A stretch of 17,020 nt of DNA from Arthrobacter sp. (GTDB lineage: Bacteria > Actinomycetota > Actinomycetes > Actinomycetales > Micrococcaceae), in the NCBI GenBank assembly GCA_025464925.1, contig JAODMS010000022.1, positions 1 through 17,020 of the forward strand, in the 5' to 3' direction. The notes under the pieces are model-generated. The model saw only the letters and a list, made by a program, of their open reading frames with translations. It was not told the origin of the DNA and did not search any database. Position 1 is the first letter of the stretch; the number at the start of each line of letters is the position of its first letter. Below, piece by piece: positions 1-7,152 of this stretch. The position numbers were made by a program, and so were the translations under genes.

Positions 1-545
1 GGGAAGATGTCGGACAGCATGGCCAGGTCCAGGATCTTCTCCATGGCCTGGTCCTTGTCCGGGAACTTCAGGAGGTTCCAGTCCGCGTACGGCACCAGGA
101 CGTAGTTGGCCTGGCCCCCCACCCAGCCGCCCATGTCCACGTAGCCGTAGGCGCTGCCGGGCCGGTCCGGGTTGACGTTGAGGCAGATGCCGGTCTTGCC
201 TTCTTTGCAGTTTTTACAGCGGCCGCAGGCGATGTTGAACGGGACCGAACACAGGTCTCCGACCTTGATGAATTCCACGTCCGGCCCTACTTCCACCACC
301 TCCCCGGTGATCTCGTGGCCGAGCACGAGGTCCGCGGGGGCGGTGGTGCGTCCGCGGACCATGTGCTGGTCCGAGCCGCAGATGTTGGTCGCGACCGTCT
401 TGAGGATCGCTCCGTGGCGCACCGAACGGCCCACGTTGGCCGGATTGACGCCCGGCCCGTCCTTGAGTTCGAAGCTGGGATAGTCAATGTCGATGAGTTC
501 GACCTTGCCTGGCCCTTTGTAGGCAACGGCTTTGTTCCCTGTCAT
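1..545 (-). CDS. fdhA: Glutathione-independent formaldehyde dehydrogenase, zinc-dependent (C-terminus outside window)
   Basis: Zinc-dependent, NAD-linked medium-chain dehydrogenase that oxidises or dismutates formaldehyde without added thiol. The reading frame running leftward from ATG 545 gives 181 residues and is cut by the window edge. It closely resembles the Pseudomonas putida enzyme as I recall it (TNICGSDQHMVRGRTT, LVLGHEITGEV, YGYVDMG, GGQANYVLVPYAD). Catalytic-zinc residues C56, H77 and E78 are present, and the structural zinc lobe has C107, C110, C113 and C121. The start is set by AGGAGGA at 551-557, 5 nt before the ATG; an in-frame GTG at 548 lies too close to it. A short insertion relative to P. 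putida sits around residues 25-42. The NAD-binding Rossmann domain lies off the window. The neighbour upstream on the same strand is an M23 peptidase 401 nt away, so it is probably transcribed alone. Confidence 0.9.
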   Translation of the reverse strand, partial: MTGNKAVAYKGPGKVELIDIDYPSFELKDGPGVNPANVGRSVRHGAILKTVATNICGSDQHMVRGRTTAPADLVLGHEITGEVVEVGPDVEFIKVGDLCSVPFNIACGRCKNCKEGKTGICLNVNPDRPGSAYGYVDMGGWVGGQANYVLVPYADWNLLKFPDKDQAMEKILDLAMLSDIF

Positions 546-946
546 CACTTTCCTCCTGGTTTCACGGGCCCCCAAGTTGAGTGCCCAATTGTGATTCACG
601 AAGCGTTTTGATGCGCCCTCCACGGGAATGCATCAGGTTGCATAGCGATAGGCAAAGGTGGCTGCACCATGGATATGCCCGGAATGGTGGAGGGTGCGGT
701 CAGTCTAAACGGTGAGCGTGCTTAGCGATAGGGGCGGCATCGAACTCACAGGATGGCCCGTGGGGCCGTCCACATTGATCAACATCAGATCCGCCCCGAG
801 GACCTCGCATGCCCGGCTCCACGGGGGAGGCAAAGACTGCCACAGCATCGCCGTCGCGGTTTCCCAACGCTTCCCGAGGTTCCCCTTCGCAGAGCCGGGC
901 AGCATGCTTTCTTGGATCTGGTCAGTACCTGACAGGCCCACTGGCC
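546..946. other. Intergenic spacer between fdhA and M23 peptidase gene
   Basis: About 400 bp with no recognisable gene. It should hold the fdhA promoter, read on the minus strand. A weak candidate is TTGCCT with a TGCATT-like box 17 nt on, near 633-660. The short inverted repeat ATGCA-N6-TGCAT lies beside it, around 629-644. The decamer TAGCGATAGG occurs twice, at 643-652 and 723-732. A 78-codon minus-strand open frame (705-941) is discussed under findings; I could not assign it to any family. Confidence 0.5.
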
Positions 947-2371
947 CTAAGGACTCGGTGTCGCGGTGGGCTCCCGCGACACCGTCGGTTCGGTGGTGAC
1001 TGTCACGGGCGGCGGGGGCACCGGGTCACCCGTAGGGGCAGGAGAAGCAGCCGGCTCCGGAAGCACCGGCTGCACCGGCTGCACTGTGGCGGGCGCGGAG
1101 AAAGCTGGGCTGGCGCGAACCGACTGAGCCTGCGAGGGATCCGGCGCGGGTGCCGGCGTCACCGTAGGCGGCGGGGTGGTTGTGGCTGGGTCCGCCGGCC
1201 CTACGCCCGGCGTTCCTGTCGATGCCGGCGCGGACGGCGGAGTGACAGGCGGCGTGGTGGCGGCAGGCGGGGTCGTCGGGGACGGGGCGGCAGGCGGGGT
1301 CGTCGGGGACGGGGCGGCAGGCGGCGTCGTCGGGGACGGGGTGGCAGGCGGCGTGGTGGCGGCAGGCGGCGTCGTCGGGGACGGAGTGACAGGCGGTGAG
1401 GCGGCTGCCTCGGTTGCCGCGGCAGAGGTGGTCGCGGGCTGCTTTGCCGCCTCAGCAACGCCGGACCGTTCCTGAGCGCCGCCGGCCACCACGTGGGTCA
1501 AATCCTCCCGGACCGGGATGGCCCAGCCCAGGCTGGCGTTGGAGGTTTTGTCGACGTCCGGCGCGTAGCTGGTCATAGCGATGGGGCCAAGCTGGTCCAC
1601 CTGCCTGGTGGGGAGCAGCGTCCACTGGTGCGGATCGGAGTGCGAGCCATTGAGGATGGTCTCGAAATGTAAATGGCAGCCTGTCGAGGATCCGGTGGTT
1701 CCAACCCGGGCGATGACCTCGTCCACCCGCACCGAATCACCCTTCTTGACGGCTATCGCTTCGAGATGGTTGTAGGTCGTGATGAGTCCGTTGCCGTGGT
1801 CGATTTCCACCCGGTTGCCGCCGCCCCAGGGGTGCCAGCCGACGGCCCGCACCACGCCGGAGTCCGCGGAATAGACACGGGTGCCGCAGGGCGCCGCAAA
1901 GTCCTGGCCCCAGTGGAATTCGTGTGCGGAACCAGTCAGCGGGCTGGTGCGCAGCCCGAACGAAGAAGTCTCCGCCAAGGATTCAAGCGGAGCCATGAGT
2001 GAGCCCTGTGAGGGCCGCTTCAAGCTGGCGGACGCAACATTGAGCTCGCCGCTGCCTCCCTCTTTGGAAGTTGTCCCGACGGCGGATCGGCTGAACGCCA
2101 TGAGCGCCAAGGAGTCCGCGGTAAACTCTCTCGGCGTTTCCGCCGTCCGCGGGGCAGCGGCCGAAACGCCCGGATCCAGCGCGCGCGGCCCCACAGTGCC
2201 AGTGGCCGGTGCGGAATTCTGAGTGCCGCGGGCGACGGTGCCCGCTAGCCCCTGCAGCCCGAAGGCCACGACGGCCAGCGACAGGCAGACGCCCCCCGAC
2301 AAACAGCGCAAAGTGACGGTGCGCGTCCTGATTGCTTTCGCACTCGATGAGTTTCCCCGGTGTTTTCCCAC
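947..2371 (-). CDS. Secreted/membrane-anchored M23 (LytM/lysostaphin-type) metallopeptidase with Pro-rich tail
   Basis: Peptidoglycan endopeptidase-like protein of 474 residues. A hydrophobic segment at about residues 20-46 is a signal peptide or N-terminal anchor. A linker runs to about residue 125 and the M23 domain covers about 130-255. Its zinc ligands are H153 and D157 (HWGQD) and H235 of CHLHFE, with H202 (YNHLE) and H233 as the usual catalytic histidines, so the site is complete. From about residue 300 to the end the protein is a low-complexity Pro/Thr/Ser/Ala tail, probably a disordered wall-spanning or surface stalk; no LPXTG or membrane anchor ends it. I chose GTG 2371 because AGGAG lies 7 nt upstream and it precedes a normal signal sequence; the longer open frame to 2488 has no ribosome site. 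Substrate is inferred from the family and could instead be a structural role like other LytM proteins. Confidence 0.87.
   Translation of the reverse strand: MGKHRGNSSSAKAIRTRTVTLRCLSGGVCLSLAVVAFGLQGLAGTVARGTQNSAPATGTVGPRALDPGVSAAAPRTAETPREFTADSLALMAFSRSAVGTTSKEGGSGELNVASASLKRPSQGSLMAPLESLAETSSFGLRTSPLTGSAHEFHWGQDFAAPCGTRVYSADSGVVRAVGWHPWGGGNRVEIDHGNGLITTYNHLEAIAVKKGDSVRVDEVIARVGTTGSSTGCHLHFETILNGSHSDPHQWTLLPTRQVDQLGPIAMTSYAPDVDKTSNASLGWAIPVREDLTHVVAGGAQERSGVAEAAKQPATTSAAATEAAASPPVTPSPTTPPAATTPPATPSPTTPPAAPSPTTPPAAPSPTTPPAATTPPVTPPSAPASTGTPGVGPADPATTTPPPTVTPAPAPDPSQAQSVRASPAFSAPATVQPVQPVLPEPAASPAPTGDPVPPPPVTVTTEPTVSREPTATPSP
1244..1396. repeat. 27-bp tandem repeats in the M23 peptidase stalk
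   Basis: Units beginning GGCAGGCGG occur at 1262, 1289, 1316 and 1343, then after an 18-bp short unit at 1361. Full units are 27 bp and encode the nonapeptide PSPTTPPAA on the minus strand. Sequence agreement between units is nearly complete at the DNA level, so copy number is probably variable between strains. Confidence 0.85.
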
Positions 2372-2705
2372 GATGTGACTCCTGCAGTATGCCCGCCAGA
2401 CCCCAATCTCGACGGACTCACCTACCCATGGGAACACAGCCGGTAGGGTCTGTGAACCGTAAAACCGCCCTTTTGGGGGCCCGTTCAAGTTTTTTCATGT
2501 CCTCCCAGTAGCGCCCGAGTGGCAGCCCAGTAGTCCCCGGTAGAGAAGCAGGTGTCATGTAGCGCCGGGTTGGGTGAGAATGCAGTACCCGCCAGCAGCT
2601 TCCTAGGGCGGCACCGGAGCCGCAGCGGGGACTGCGTGTTGGGCGGATAAGTTCCGTTGCGGGCAGCGGTTGGGTTGAGTGTGCGCAAGTGCGCAAGAAT
2701 TGACC
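2372..2705. promoter_or_regulatory. Divergent promoter region between M23 peptidase and DUF2236 genes
   Basis: About 330 bp separating two divergent genes. A hairpin-forming inverted repeat, CCTACC (2421-2426) with GGTAGG (2442-2447), is flanked by a further GAC/GTC pairing (2415-2417 and 2448-2450) and would lie in the 5' leader of the peptidase. A weak minus-strand promoter candidate, TTGAAC followed 17 nt on by GTTTTA, sits near 2461-2490. I looked for the c-di-AMP (ydaO) riboswitch common before cell-wall hydrolase genes and did not see its conserved core. No gene is convincing here. Confidence 0.35.
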
Positions 2706-3617
2706 ATGCGCAACCTCCTGAGGGAATTGCAGTCCGAGCTCAAGCAGACGTTCACCGGAACTCGGGACGCCGTGCCCGAGTGGGTGCCCCGGTTAGCGGA
2801 GGGGGACGACGCCGGCTATCACCTGCCGGGCTCGGCTGTCTGGGCGGTGCACGGGGACATGCCGACGATCGTGGCGGGCATCCGGGCGCTGCTGATGCAG
2901 GCCCTGCATCCAGGGGCCCTGGCCGGCGTCCATGATCACTCCCGCTTCCGTGAAGACCCACTGGGGCGGCTGGCCGGAACGATCCGCTGGATCTTCACCG
3001 TGTCCTATGGTTCGACGGCCGCTGCCCGGGCGGCTTCCGACTGGGTGCTGCGGCTGCACGGCACCGTCCGCGGAGACTACGTGGACGGACACGGCACGGC
3101 CCGGAGCTATGCGGCCAACGATCCCGAACTGCTCCGCTGGGTCCATATTGCCTTCACCGACGCTTTTCTCTCGGTCCACAAGATCTGGGGCCGGCCCATT
3201 CCGGGCGGACCGGATGCCTATGTCCGCGAGTGGGCCCAGGCCGGCCGGTTGATGGGCGTGGACGCTCCGCCGCTCAGCGAGGCGGAAATGCGCCAGCAGT
3301 TGGACCGTTGGTACGACGAGGGCGAGCTCCGCTGCGATGAGAGGGTTACCGAGACGGTGGCGTTTATCCGCAATCCGCCCCTCCACCCGGTTCTTCGGCC
3401 GGGCTACCGGGTGCTGTTCGCTGCCGCCGTGACCAGTCTCGACCCCAAGTACCGGGAGTTGCTGGGCCTCCGGACCGCACGTCTGGGGCCCATCCCGCTC
3501 CCGGTGCGGCTGGCCACCCGGGTGACCCTCGGGGTCGTCCATCTGGCTCTGGGGCGGATGGGCCCGAGCGAGCAGGCAGCCCGGGACCGCCTCCGCAGGC
3601 TGGGCTATCCGGCCTGA
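2706..3617 (+). CDS. DUF2236 / MpaB-like oxygenase-family protein
   Basis: A 303-residue protein of the DUF2236 family, which includes fungal MpaB and bacterial rubber oxygenase Lcp, and in which characterised members bind b-type haem. The family core is clear: PGSAVWAVHGD, then LHPGALAGVHDHSRF (residues 67-81), the DPLGRLAGT segment, and RWVHIAFTDAFL. There is no signal peptide, so it is probably cytoplasmic. ATG 2706 is preferred; an in-frame GTG at 2679 would add nine residues (CASAQELT-type) not expected in the family, and neither start has a strong ribosome site. The substrate cannot be read from the sequence. The convergent tRNA-Ser gene and its terminator follow after about 50 bp. Confidence 0.8.
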   Translation: MRNLLRELQSELKQTFTGTRDAVPEWVPRLAEGDDAGYHLPGSAVWAVHGDMPTIVAGIRALLMQALHPGALAGVHDHSRFREDPLGRLAGTIRWIFTVSYGSTAAARAASDWVLRLHGTVRGDYVDGHGTARSYAANDPELLRWVHIAFTDAFLSVHKIWGRPIPGGPDAYVREWAQAGRLMGVDAPPLSEAEMRQQLDRWYDEGELRCDERVTETVAFIRNPPLHPVLRPGYRVLFAAAVTSLDPKYRELLGLRTARLGPIPLPVRLATRVTLGVVHLALGRMGPSEQAARDRLRRLGYPA

Positions 3618-3661
3618 GCGGGAGGCTAGCCGCGAGGCTGGCCAAAAGGGCCCGCAGGCGC

Positions 3662-3690
3662 AAAAAGGCCCCGGTCCTAGGACCGGGGCC
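3662..3690 (-). terminator. Rho-independent terminator of tRNA-Ser
   Basis: Positions 3667-3690 form a perfect 24-bp palindrome centred on CCTAGG with GGCCCCGG arms. Read on the minus strand it is followed directly by TTTTT (AAAAA at 3662-3666 on the plus strand). It lies 5 nt beyond the 3' end of the tRNA gene and can also stop readthrough from the convergent DUF2236 gene. Confidence 0.9.
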
Positions 3691-3695
3691 AAACG

Positions 3696-3780
3696 CGGAG
3701 AATGGGGGATTTGAACCCCCGAGGGCGTTAACCCAACACGCGTTCCAGGCGTGCGCCATAGGCCGCTAGGCGAATTCTCC
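3696..3780 (-). tRNA. tRNA-Ser (anticodon GGA)
   Basis: The 85-nt minus-strand sequence folds as a class II tRNA. The acceptor stem is GGAGAAT paired with ATTCTCC, with discriminator G. The anticodon stem CACGC/GCGTG encloses the loop CTGGAAC, giving anticodon GGA for serine UCC/UCU codons. A long variable arm follows, then the T arm GGGGG-TTCAAAT-CCCCC. CCA is not encoded. A plausible minus-strand promoter, TTGGGC at 3833-3838 and TAGTCT at 3809-3814 (18-nt spacer), lies about 30 bp upstream. Confidence 0.95.
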
Positions 3781-3808
3781 AGTAGCTTCTGAATCAAAAG
3801 CAGATACT

Positions 3809-3838
3809 AGACTACCTGAACTTTTCGGCATCGCCCAA
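3809..3838 (-). promoter_or_regulatory. Probable tRNA-Ser promoter
   Basis: On the minus strand, -35 TTGGGC (3833-3838) and -10 TAGTCT (3809-3814) are separated by 18 nt. The predicted start falls about 20 nt before the mature tRNA 5' end. The boxes are moderate matches and position is the main support. Confidence 0.5.
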
Positions 3839-3971
3839 TTGAGCGGTTTCGCCTCCCCTCACCGGACCTGCCCCGCGCAGCCGGCAGAGCCTGGACATAG
3901 TCGCATTCAGCCCCCTCCCACCCTGACCCTGAGTACGCCCACGGGGAACCAGCGGACGGTAAAGGGCAGGA

Positions 3972-4001
3972 TTCGAGGCATACTCAAACGTCGGGTAAGC
4001 T
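3972..4001 (+). promoter_or_regulatory. Probable SRP RNA promoter
   Basis: -35 TTCGAG (3972-3977) and -10 TAAGCT (3996-4001) with an 18-nt spacer place the start near 4008, which matches the 5' end of the SRP RNA stem at 4009-4011. The -35 match is weak; the -10 and the geometry support the call. Confidence 0.5.
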
Positions 4002-4008
4002 TACTGAC

Positions 4009-4100
4009 GGCCCCTCATGTGGCGTCATCCTGTTGAACTCCCCCAGGACCGGAAGGTAGCAAGGGTAAATAGGCTCTGGCGGGTACATGAGGGGTCTTTT
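4009..4100 (+). ncRNA. ffs: Small bacterial signal recognition particle RNA (4.5S-type)
   Basis: A terminal stem pairs CCCCTCATGT (4011-4020) perfectly with ACATGAGGGG (4085-4094). The apical part holds the conserved domain IV core GGACCGGAAGGTAGCAAGGG, the Ffh-binding region. The RNA is about 90 nt, the small SRP RNA size class. TCTTTT follows the closing stem and can act as its terminator. Location between tRNA-Ser and dnaX matches the arrangement I recall in Arthrobacter relatives. Confidence 0.92.
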
Positions 4101-4117
4101 ATGTCTGTGCCGATTGG

Positions 4118-4130
4118 TAGGGTTTATCTG
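4118..4130 (+). promoter_or_regulatory. -10 element placing the dnaX transcript start at its GTG
   Basis: TAGGGT (4118-4123) fits the actinobacterial TANNNT -10 consensus and ends 6 nt before the GTG at 4130. A start at +1 relative to this box would coincide with the initiation codon, giving a leaderless dnaX mRNA. No good Shine-Dalgarno is present. Confidence 0.5.
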
Positions 4131-7105
4131 TGACTGCTACAACTGCCCTTTACCGTAGATACCGCCCCGATTCCTTCGCGGACGTCATCGGGCAGGAACA
4201 CGTGACGGAGCCGTTGATGACGGCGCTGCGCAAGAACCGCGTCAACCACGCCTACCTGTTTTCCGGCCCTCGCGGCTGCGGTAAAACCACCTCCGCCCGC
4301 ATCCTGGCCCGCTGCCTGAACTGCGCGGAGGGCCCCACGGACACCCCCTGTGGCAGTTGCCCCAGCTGCATCGAACTCGCCCGCGGCGGCTCCGGCTCTC
4401 TGGACGTCATCGAGATCGACGCCGCCAGTCACGGTGGCGTCGACGACGCCCGGGATCTGCGTGAACGGGCTACCTACGCCCCGGTCCGGGACCGCTACAA
4501 AATTTTCATTATCGATGAAGCCCACATGGTCACGTCTGCCGGTTTCAACGCCCTGCTCAAGATCGTGGAAGAGCCGCCGGAGCACATCAAGTTCATCTTC
4601 GCCACCACCGAGCCGGACAAGGTGATCGGCACCATCCGGTCCCGCACGCACCACTACCCCTTCCGGCTGGTGCCGCCGGAGCCCCTGATGGCGTACCTGG
4701 AACTGCTCTGCAAGCAGGAAGACGTCCCCGTCGCCCCCGGCGTGCTCTCACTGGTCATCCGGGCCGGCGGCGGTTCGGTGCGCGATTCGCTGTCGGTGCT
4801 GGACCAGCTCATGGCGGGTGCAGGACCGGCAGGGCTGGACTACGAACTCGCCGTCGCCCTCCTGGGCTATACGCATGCCTCGCTGCTGGATGACGTGGTC
4901 GAAGCGGTCGCGGCCTCCGACTCCGCGACGGTTTTCCGTGCGGTGGACCGGGTCATCCAGACCGGACATGATCCCCGCCGCTTCGTGGAGGACCTGCTCG
5001 AGCGCTTCCGCGATCTGATCATCGTCCAGGCCATGCCCGAAAGCGCCCAGTCCATTCTCCGCGGCATGCCAGCTGACCAGATCGCCCGCATGCAGAACCA
5101 GGCGCACAACCTGGGTGCCGCAGAGCTTTCCCGCGCGGCGGATGTCGCCAACACCGCACTCACCGAGATGACTGGCGCCACCTCGCCGCGTCTGCATCTC
5201 GAACTGCTGTGCGCCCGCATCCTGCTGCCGAGCTCGGAACAGACCGAACGGGGCATTGCCGCCCGGATCGACCGGGTGGAGCGCCGCCTGAATTACGCAG
5301 GGAACGACGTCGGGGCTTCCACCGCCATTGCTGCGCCTGCCGCCGCAGTTTCATCCTTGCCTGCCTCACCGGCAACCTCGGCCTCCGCCGTCCCGGTAGC
5401 GACCATGACCAGTCCAGCCCCCGCCAGGACGGACGCTCCGGCACCCGCGGCATCCGCGCCTGGGCGTTCCCCCTCCTCCGACCAGCGCGGCGGAGAACCG
5501 GCCCGGGAACCGCTGACCGCACCGCGAGTGAGCACGGGCGACTGGCCCGTGGAGGAGCGCGCGGCTGCCAAGCGCGGTCCAGCCGGCCAGGCCCCGTCGG
5601 TCCAGGCCGCCCCGCCTTCACAGGCCGCCTCGTCCGGCGCATCCAGCCCGGTGCGGCCGGAACCAGTACACCCGAATCCGGCGCAGTCCCGGCCGGTCCC
5701 CGCCGCCTCCGTGCCCCCGGCGGCTCCGGCCTCCGGGTCAAAGGGCGATGTCGAAGTTCTTCGCCGCGCCTGGCCCGAGATCCTGCAGACACTGACCAAG
5801 ATCAAGCGCAGCACCTGGGCGCTAGTGGAACCCAACGCCCAAGTGGGCCATTTCGAGGACCAGGTTCTGACGCTGGCGTTCACCACCTCCGGCCTGGCCG
5901 GTGCGTTCGGCCGGGCCGACCACGCCGAGAATTTGCGGCAGGCGATCCACAAGACGATCGGCATCGATTGCCAGATCCAGGCCGTGGCCGGCGGCACCAA
6001 CAGCGCAGCGAGCTCTGAGCCAAACCCAAAAGCGCCCGCTAGCCGGGACATCCCGGCAACGTCCATCGATGCGGACTGGGGCCTCGCCCCGGACGCCCAG
6101 CAACCCGCACCGCGGACGGACGGCCCCGCGGCCTCCGTGCCCGCGGTTGCGGCCGGCGCTATCCAGGCGCCGGTGTCTGAGCCAGTGCAGGGCGCCCAAC
6201 GTGCAACGGCGGCGGGGCCCCCGGCGCCAACGGAGCCACGGGTTTCCGCCCCGGCCTTCCCCTCCGCCGAGGAGCCGGCCCCGCCCGCTAAACCAGTTGA
6301 TCTCCCGGACTCGTACGCCTATCCAGATGATGACTGGGGTCCGCCGCGGGATGAAGACGCTCCGCCGCTGGACGAGGAACCGCCGATGGACTGGGATCCC
6401 TCAGCCCCGGCGCCCAGCCGTGCCCTGCCAGCAGCCGCGGCCAAGCCCGCACCCAAGAAGACAGCGGTTCCGGCAGGTGCCGGCGCCGCCCCGTCCTCGA
6501 AGGTGGCTGCTGCGCTGCAGTCGCCGGATGCCTCGGATGATCCGTGGGGCCGCGCCGTCGAGCAGACTGCCGGGATCTGGACCGTCGGCGCCGAAAGCAA
6601 CGTAGGCCCCTACGTTCCGACAGCGGCAGAGACCGCCGTTCAGGCGCCCGCCGTCGAGTCGGAACCCTCACACTACGAACCGGCGGCTGCGCAAGTCCCG
6701 CCGCAGATGGAGGGCACCGCCACCCGAGCCGCCCCCCAGCCGGCGGTAACTGAACCGGCCGTTGCTGAACCGGCGGTTGTTGAACCGGCCGTCCCGGTGC
6801 CGGCGGTTGCGCACTCGAACGGCCGGACGCCGTCAGTGCCCGCTGCTCCCCCCGCTCCAGACACCAGAGGGCGCCAAAGTCTCTACCAGCGGCTGTCCAA
6901 CAGCCCCGAGGCCGAGGCCGGGCGCGCCAAGGCACCAGCCCGGGCTGCGTCAACCACCGCGCACCTTCCGGACATTCCCAGCGCGGATGACGAAACGATC
7001 GAGGAATCGGGTGTTTTCGGCCGGGCTGCCGTCGAGCGCATCCTGGGCGGAAAGCTGGTTGAAGAGCGCTCCCTGGACGGAAGCCCGCTGCCGCCGCGGT
7101 TCTAG
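4130..7105 (+). CDS. dnaX: DNA polymerase III subunits gamma/tau
   Basis: Clamp-loader ATPase of the replicative polymerase, 991 residues and longer than E. coli tau (643). Walker A is GPRGCGKT at 46-53. The zinc module uses C65, C74, C77 and C80. The Walker B/DEAH motif is at 129-132 and the arginine-finger region is S171-R172-T173. Domains I-III end near residue 370. A Pro/Ala/Ser-rich linker of about 160 residues leads to a probable folded island at about 540-625 (VLRRAWPEILQTLTKIKRST onward) that resembles the DnaX C-terminal domain. About 280 more low-complexity residues follow, with an acidic patch (YPDDDWGPPRDEDAPPLDEE) and pentapeptide repeats. The last 80 residues look more ordered (GRQSLYQRLS, VFGRAAVERILGGKL). 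No A-rich slippery site for a gamma product was seen. recR starts 47 nt downstream. Confidence 0.95.
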   Translation: MTATTALYRRYRPDSFADVIGQEHVTEPLMTALRKNRVNHAYLFSGPRGCGKTTSARILARCLNCAEGPTDTPCGSCPSCIELARGGSGSLDVIEIDAASHGGVDDARDLRERATYAPVRDRYKIFIIDEAHMVTSAGFNALLKIVEEPPEHIKFIFATTEPDKVIGTIRSRTHHYPFRLVPPEPLMAYLELLCKQEDVPVAPGVLSLVIRAGGGSVRDSLSVLDQLMAGAGPAGLDYELAVALLGYTHASLLDDVVEAVAASDSATVFRAVDRVIQTGHDPRRFVEDLLERFRDLIIVQAMPESAQSILRGMPADQIARMQNQAHNLGAAELSRAADVANTALTEMTGATSPRLHLELLCARILLPSSEQTERGIAARIDRVERRLNYAGNDVGASTAIAAPAAAVSSLPASPATSASAVPVATMTSPAPARTDAPAPAASAPGRSPSSDQRGGEPAREPLTAPRVSTGDWPVEERAAAKRGPAGQAPSVQAAPPSQAASSGASSPVRPEPVHPNPAQSRPVPAASVPPAAPASGSKGDVEVLRRAWPEILQTLTKIKRSTWALVEPNAQVGHFEDQVLTLAFTTSGLAGAFGRADHAENLRQAIHKTIGIDCQIQAVAGGTNSAASSEPNPKAPASRDIPATSIDADWGLAPDAQQPAPRTDGPAASVPAVAAGAIQAPVSEPVQGAQRATAAGPPAPTEPRVSAPAFPSAEEPAPPAKPVDLPDSYAYPDDDWGPPRDEDAPPLDEEPPMDWDPSAPAPSRALPAAAAKPAPKKTAVPAGAGAAPSSKVAAALQSPDASDDPWGRAVEQTAGIWTVGAESNVGPYVPTAAETAVQAPAVESEPSHYEPAAAQVPPQMEGTATRAAPQPAVTEPAVAEPAVVEPAVPVPAVAHSNGRTPSVPAAPPAPDTRGRQSLYQRLSNSPEAEAGRAKAPARAASTTAHLPDIPSADDETIEESGVFGRAAVERILGGKLVEERSLDGSPLPPRF
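6740..6811 (+). repeat. 15-bp/pentapeptide repeats in the DnaX linker
   Basis: Successive codons spell PAVTE, PAVAE, PAVVE, PAVPV and PAVA, a 15-bp repeat built on CCGGCSGTT. It is coding low complexity within the tau linker. Confidence 0.7.
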
Positions 7106-7152
7106 CCCACGGCTGACCCGACTTATCCCCACCACAAACGAACGAGGACATT

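Noticed and set aside
2372..2640. c-di-AMP (ydaO) riboswitch upstream of the peptidase
   Set aside because: Searched by eye on the minus strand; the conserved core (GxCAGCTAACC-type 3' segment and GGGGxA elements) is not there.
2418..2696. 92-codon minus-strand open frame in the M23/DUF2236 spacer
   Set aside because: It overlaps the start of the DUF2236 gene, has no ribosome site, and its composition does not look coding beyond a short stretch near YWEDMKKLERAPKRAV.
2793..3797. 334-codon minus-strand open frame over the DUF2236 gene, tRNA and terminator
   Set aside because: It runs through the tRNA-Ser gene and terminator palindrome and is antisense to a recognisable family protein.
4130..7105. 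Programmed frameshift producing a gamma-only DnaX product
   Set aside because: No A-AAA-AAG-type slippery heptamer with a following stem was found after domain III.
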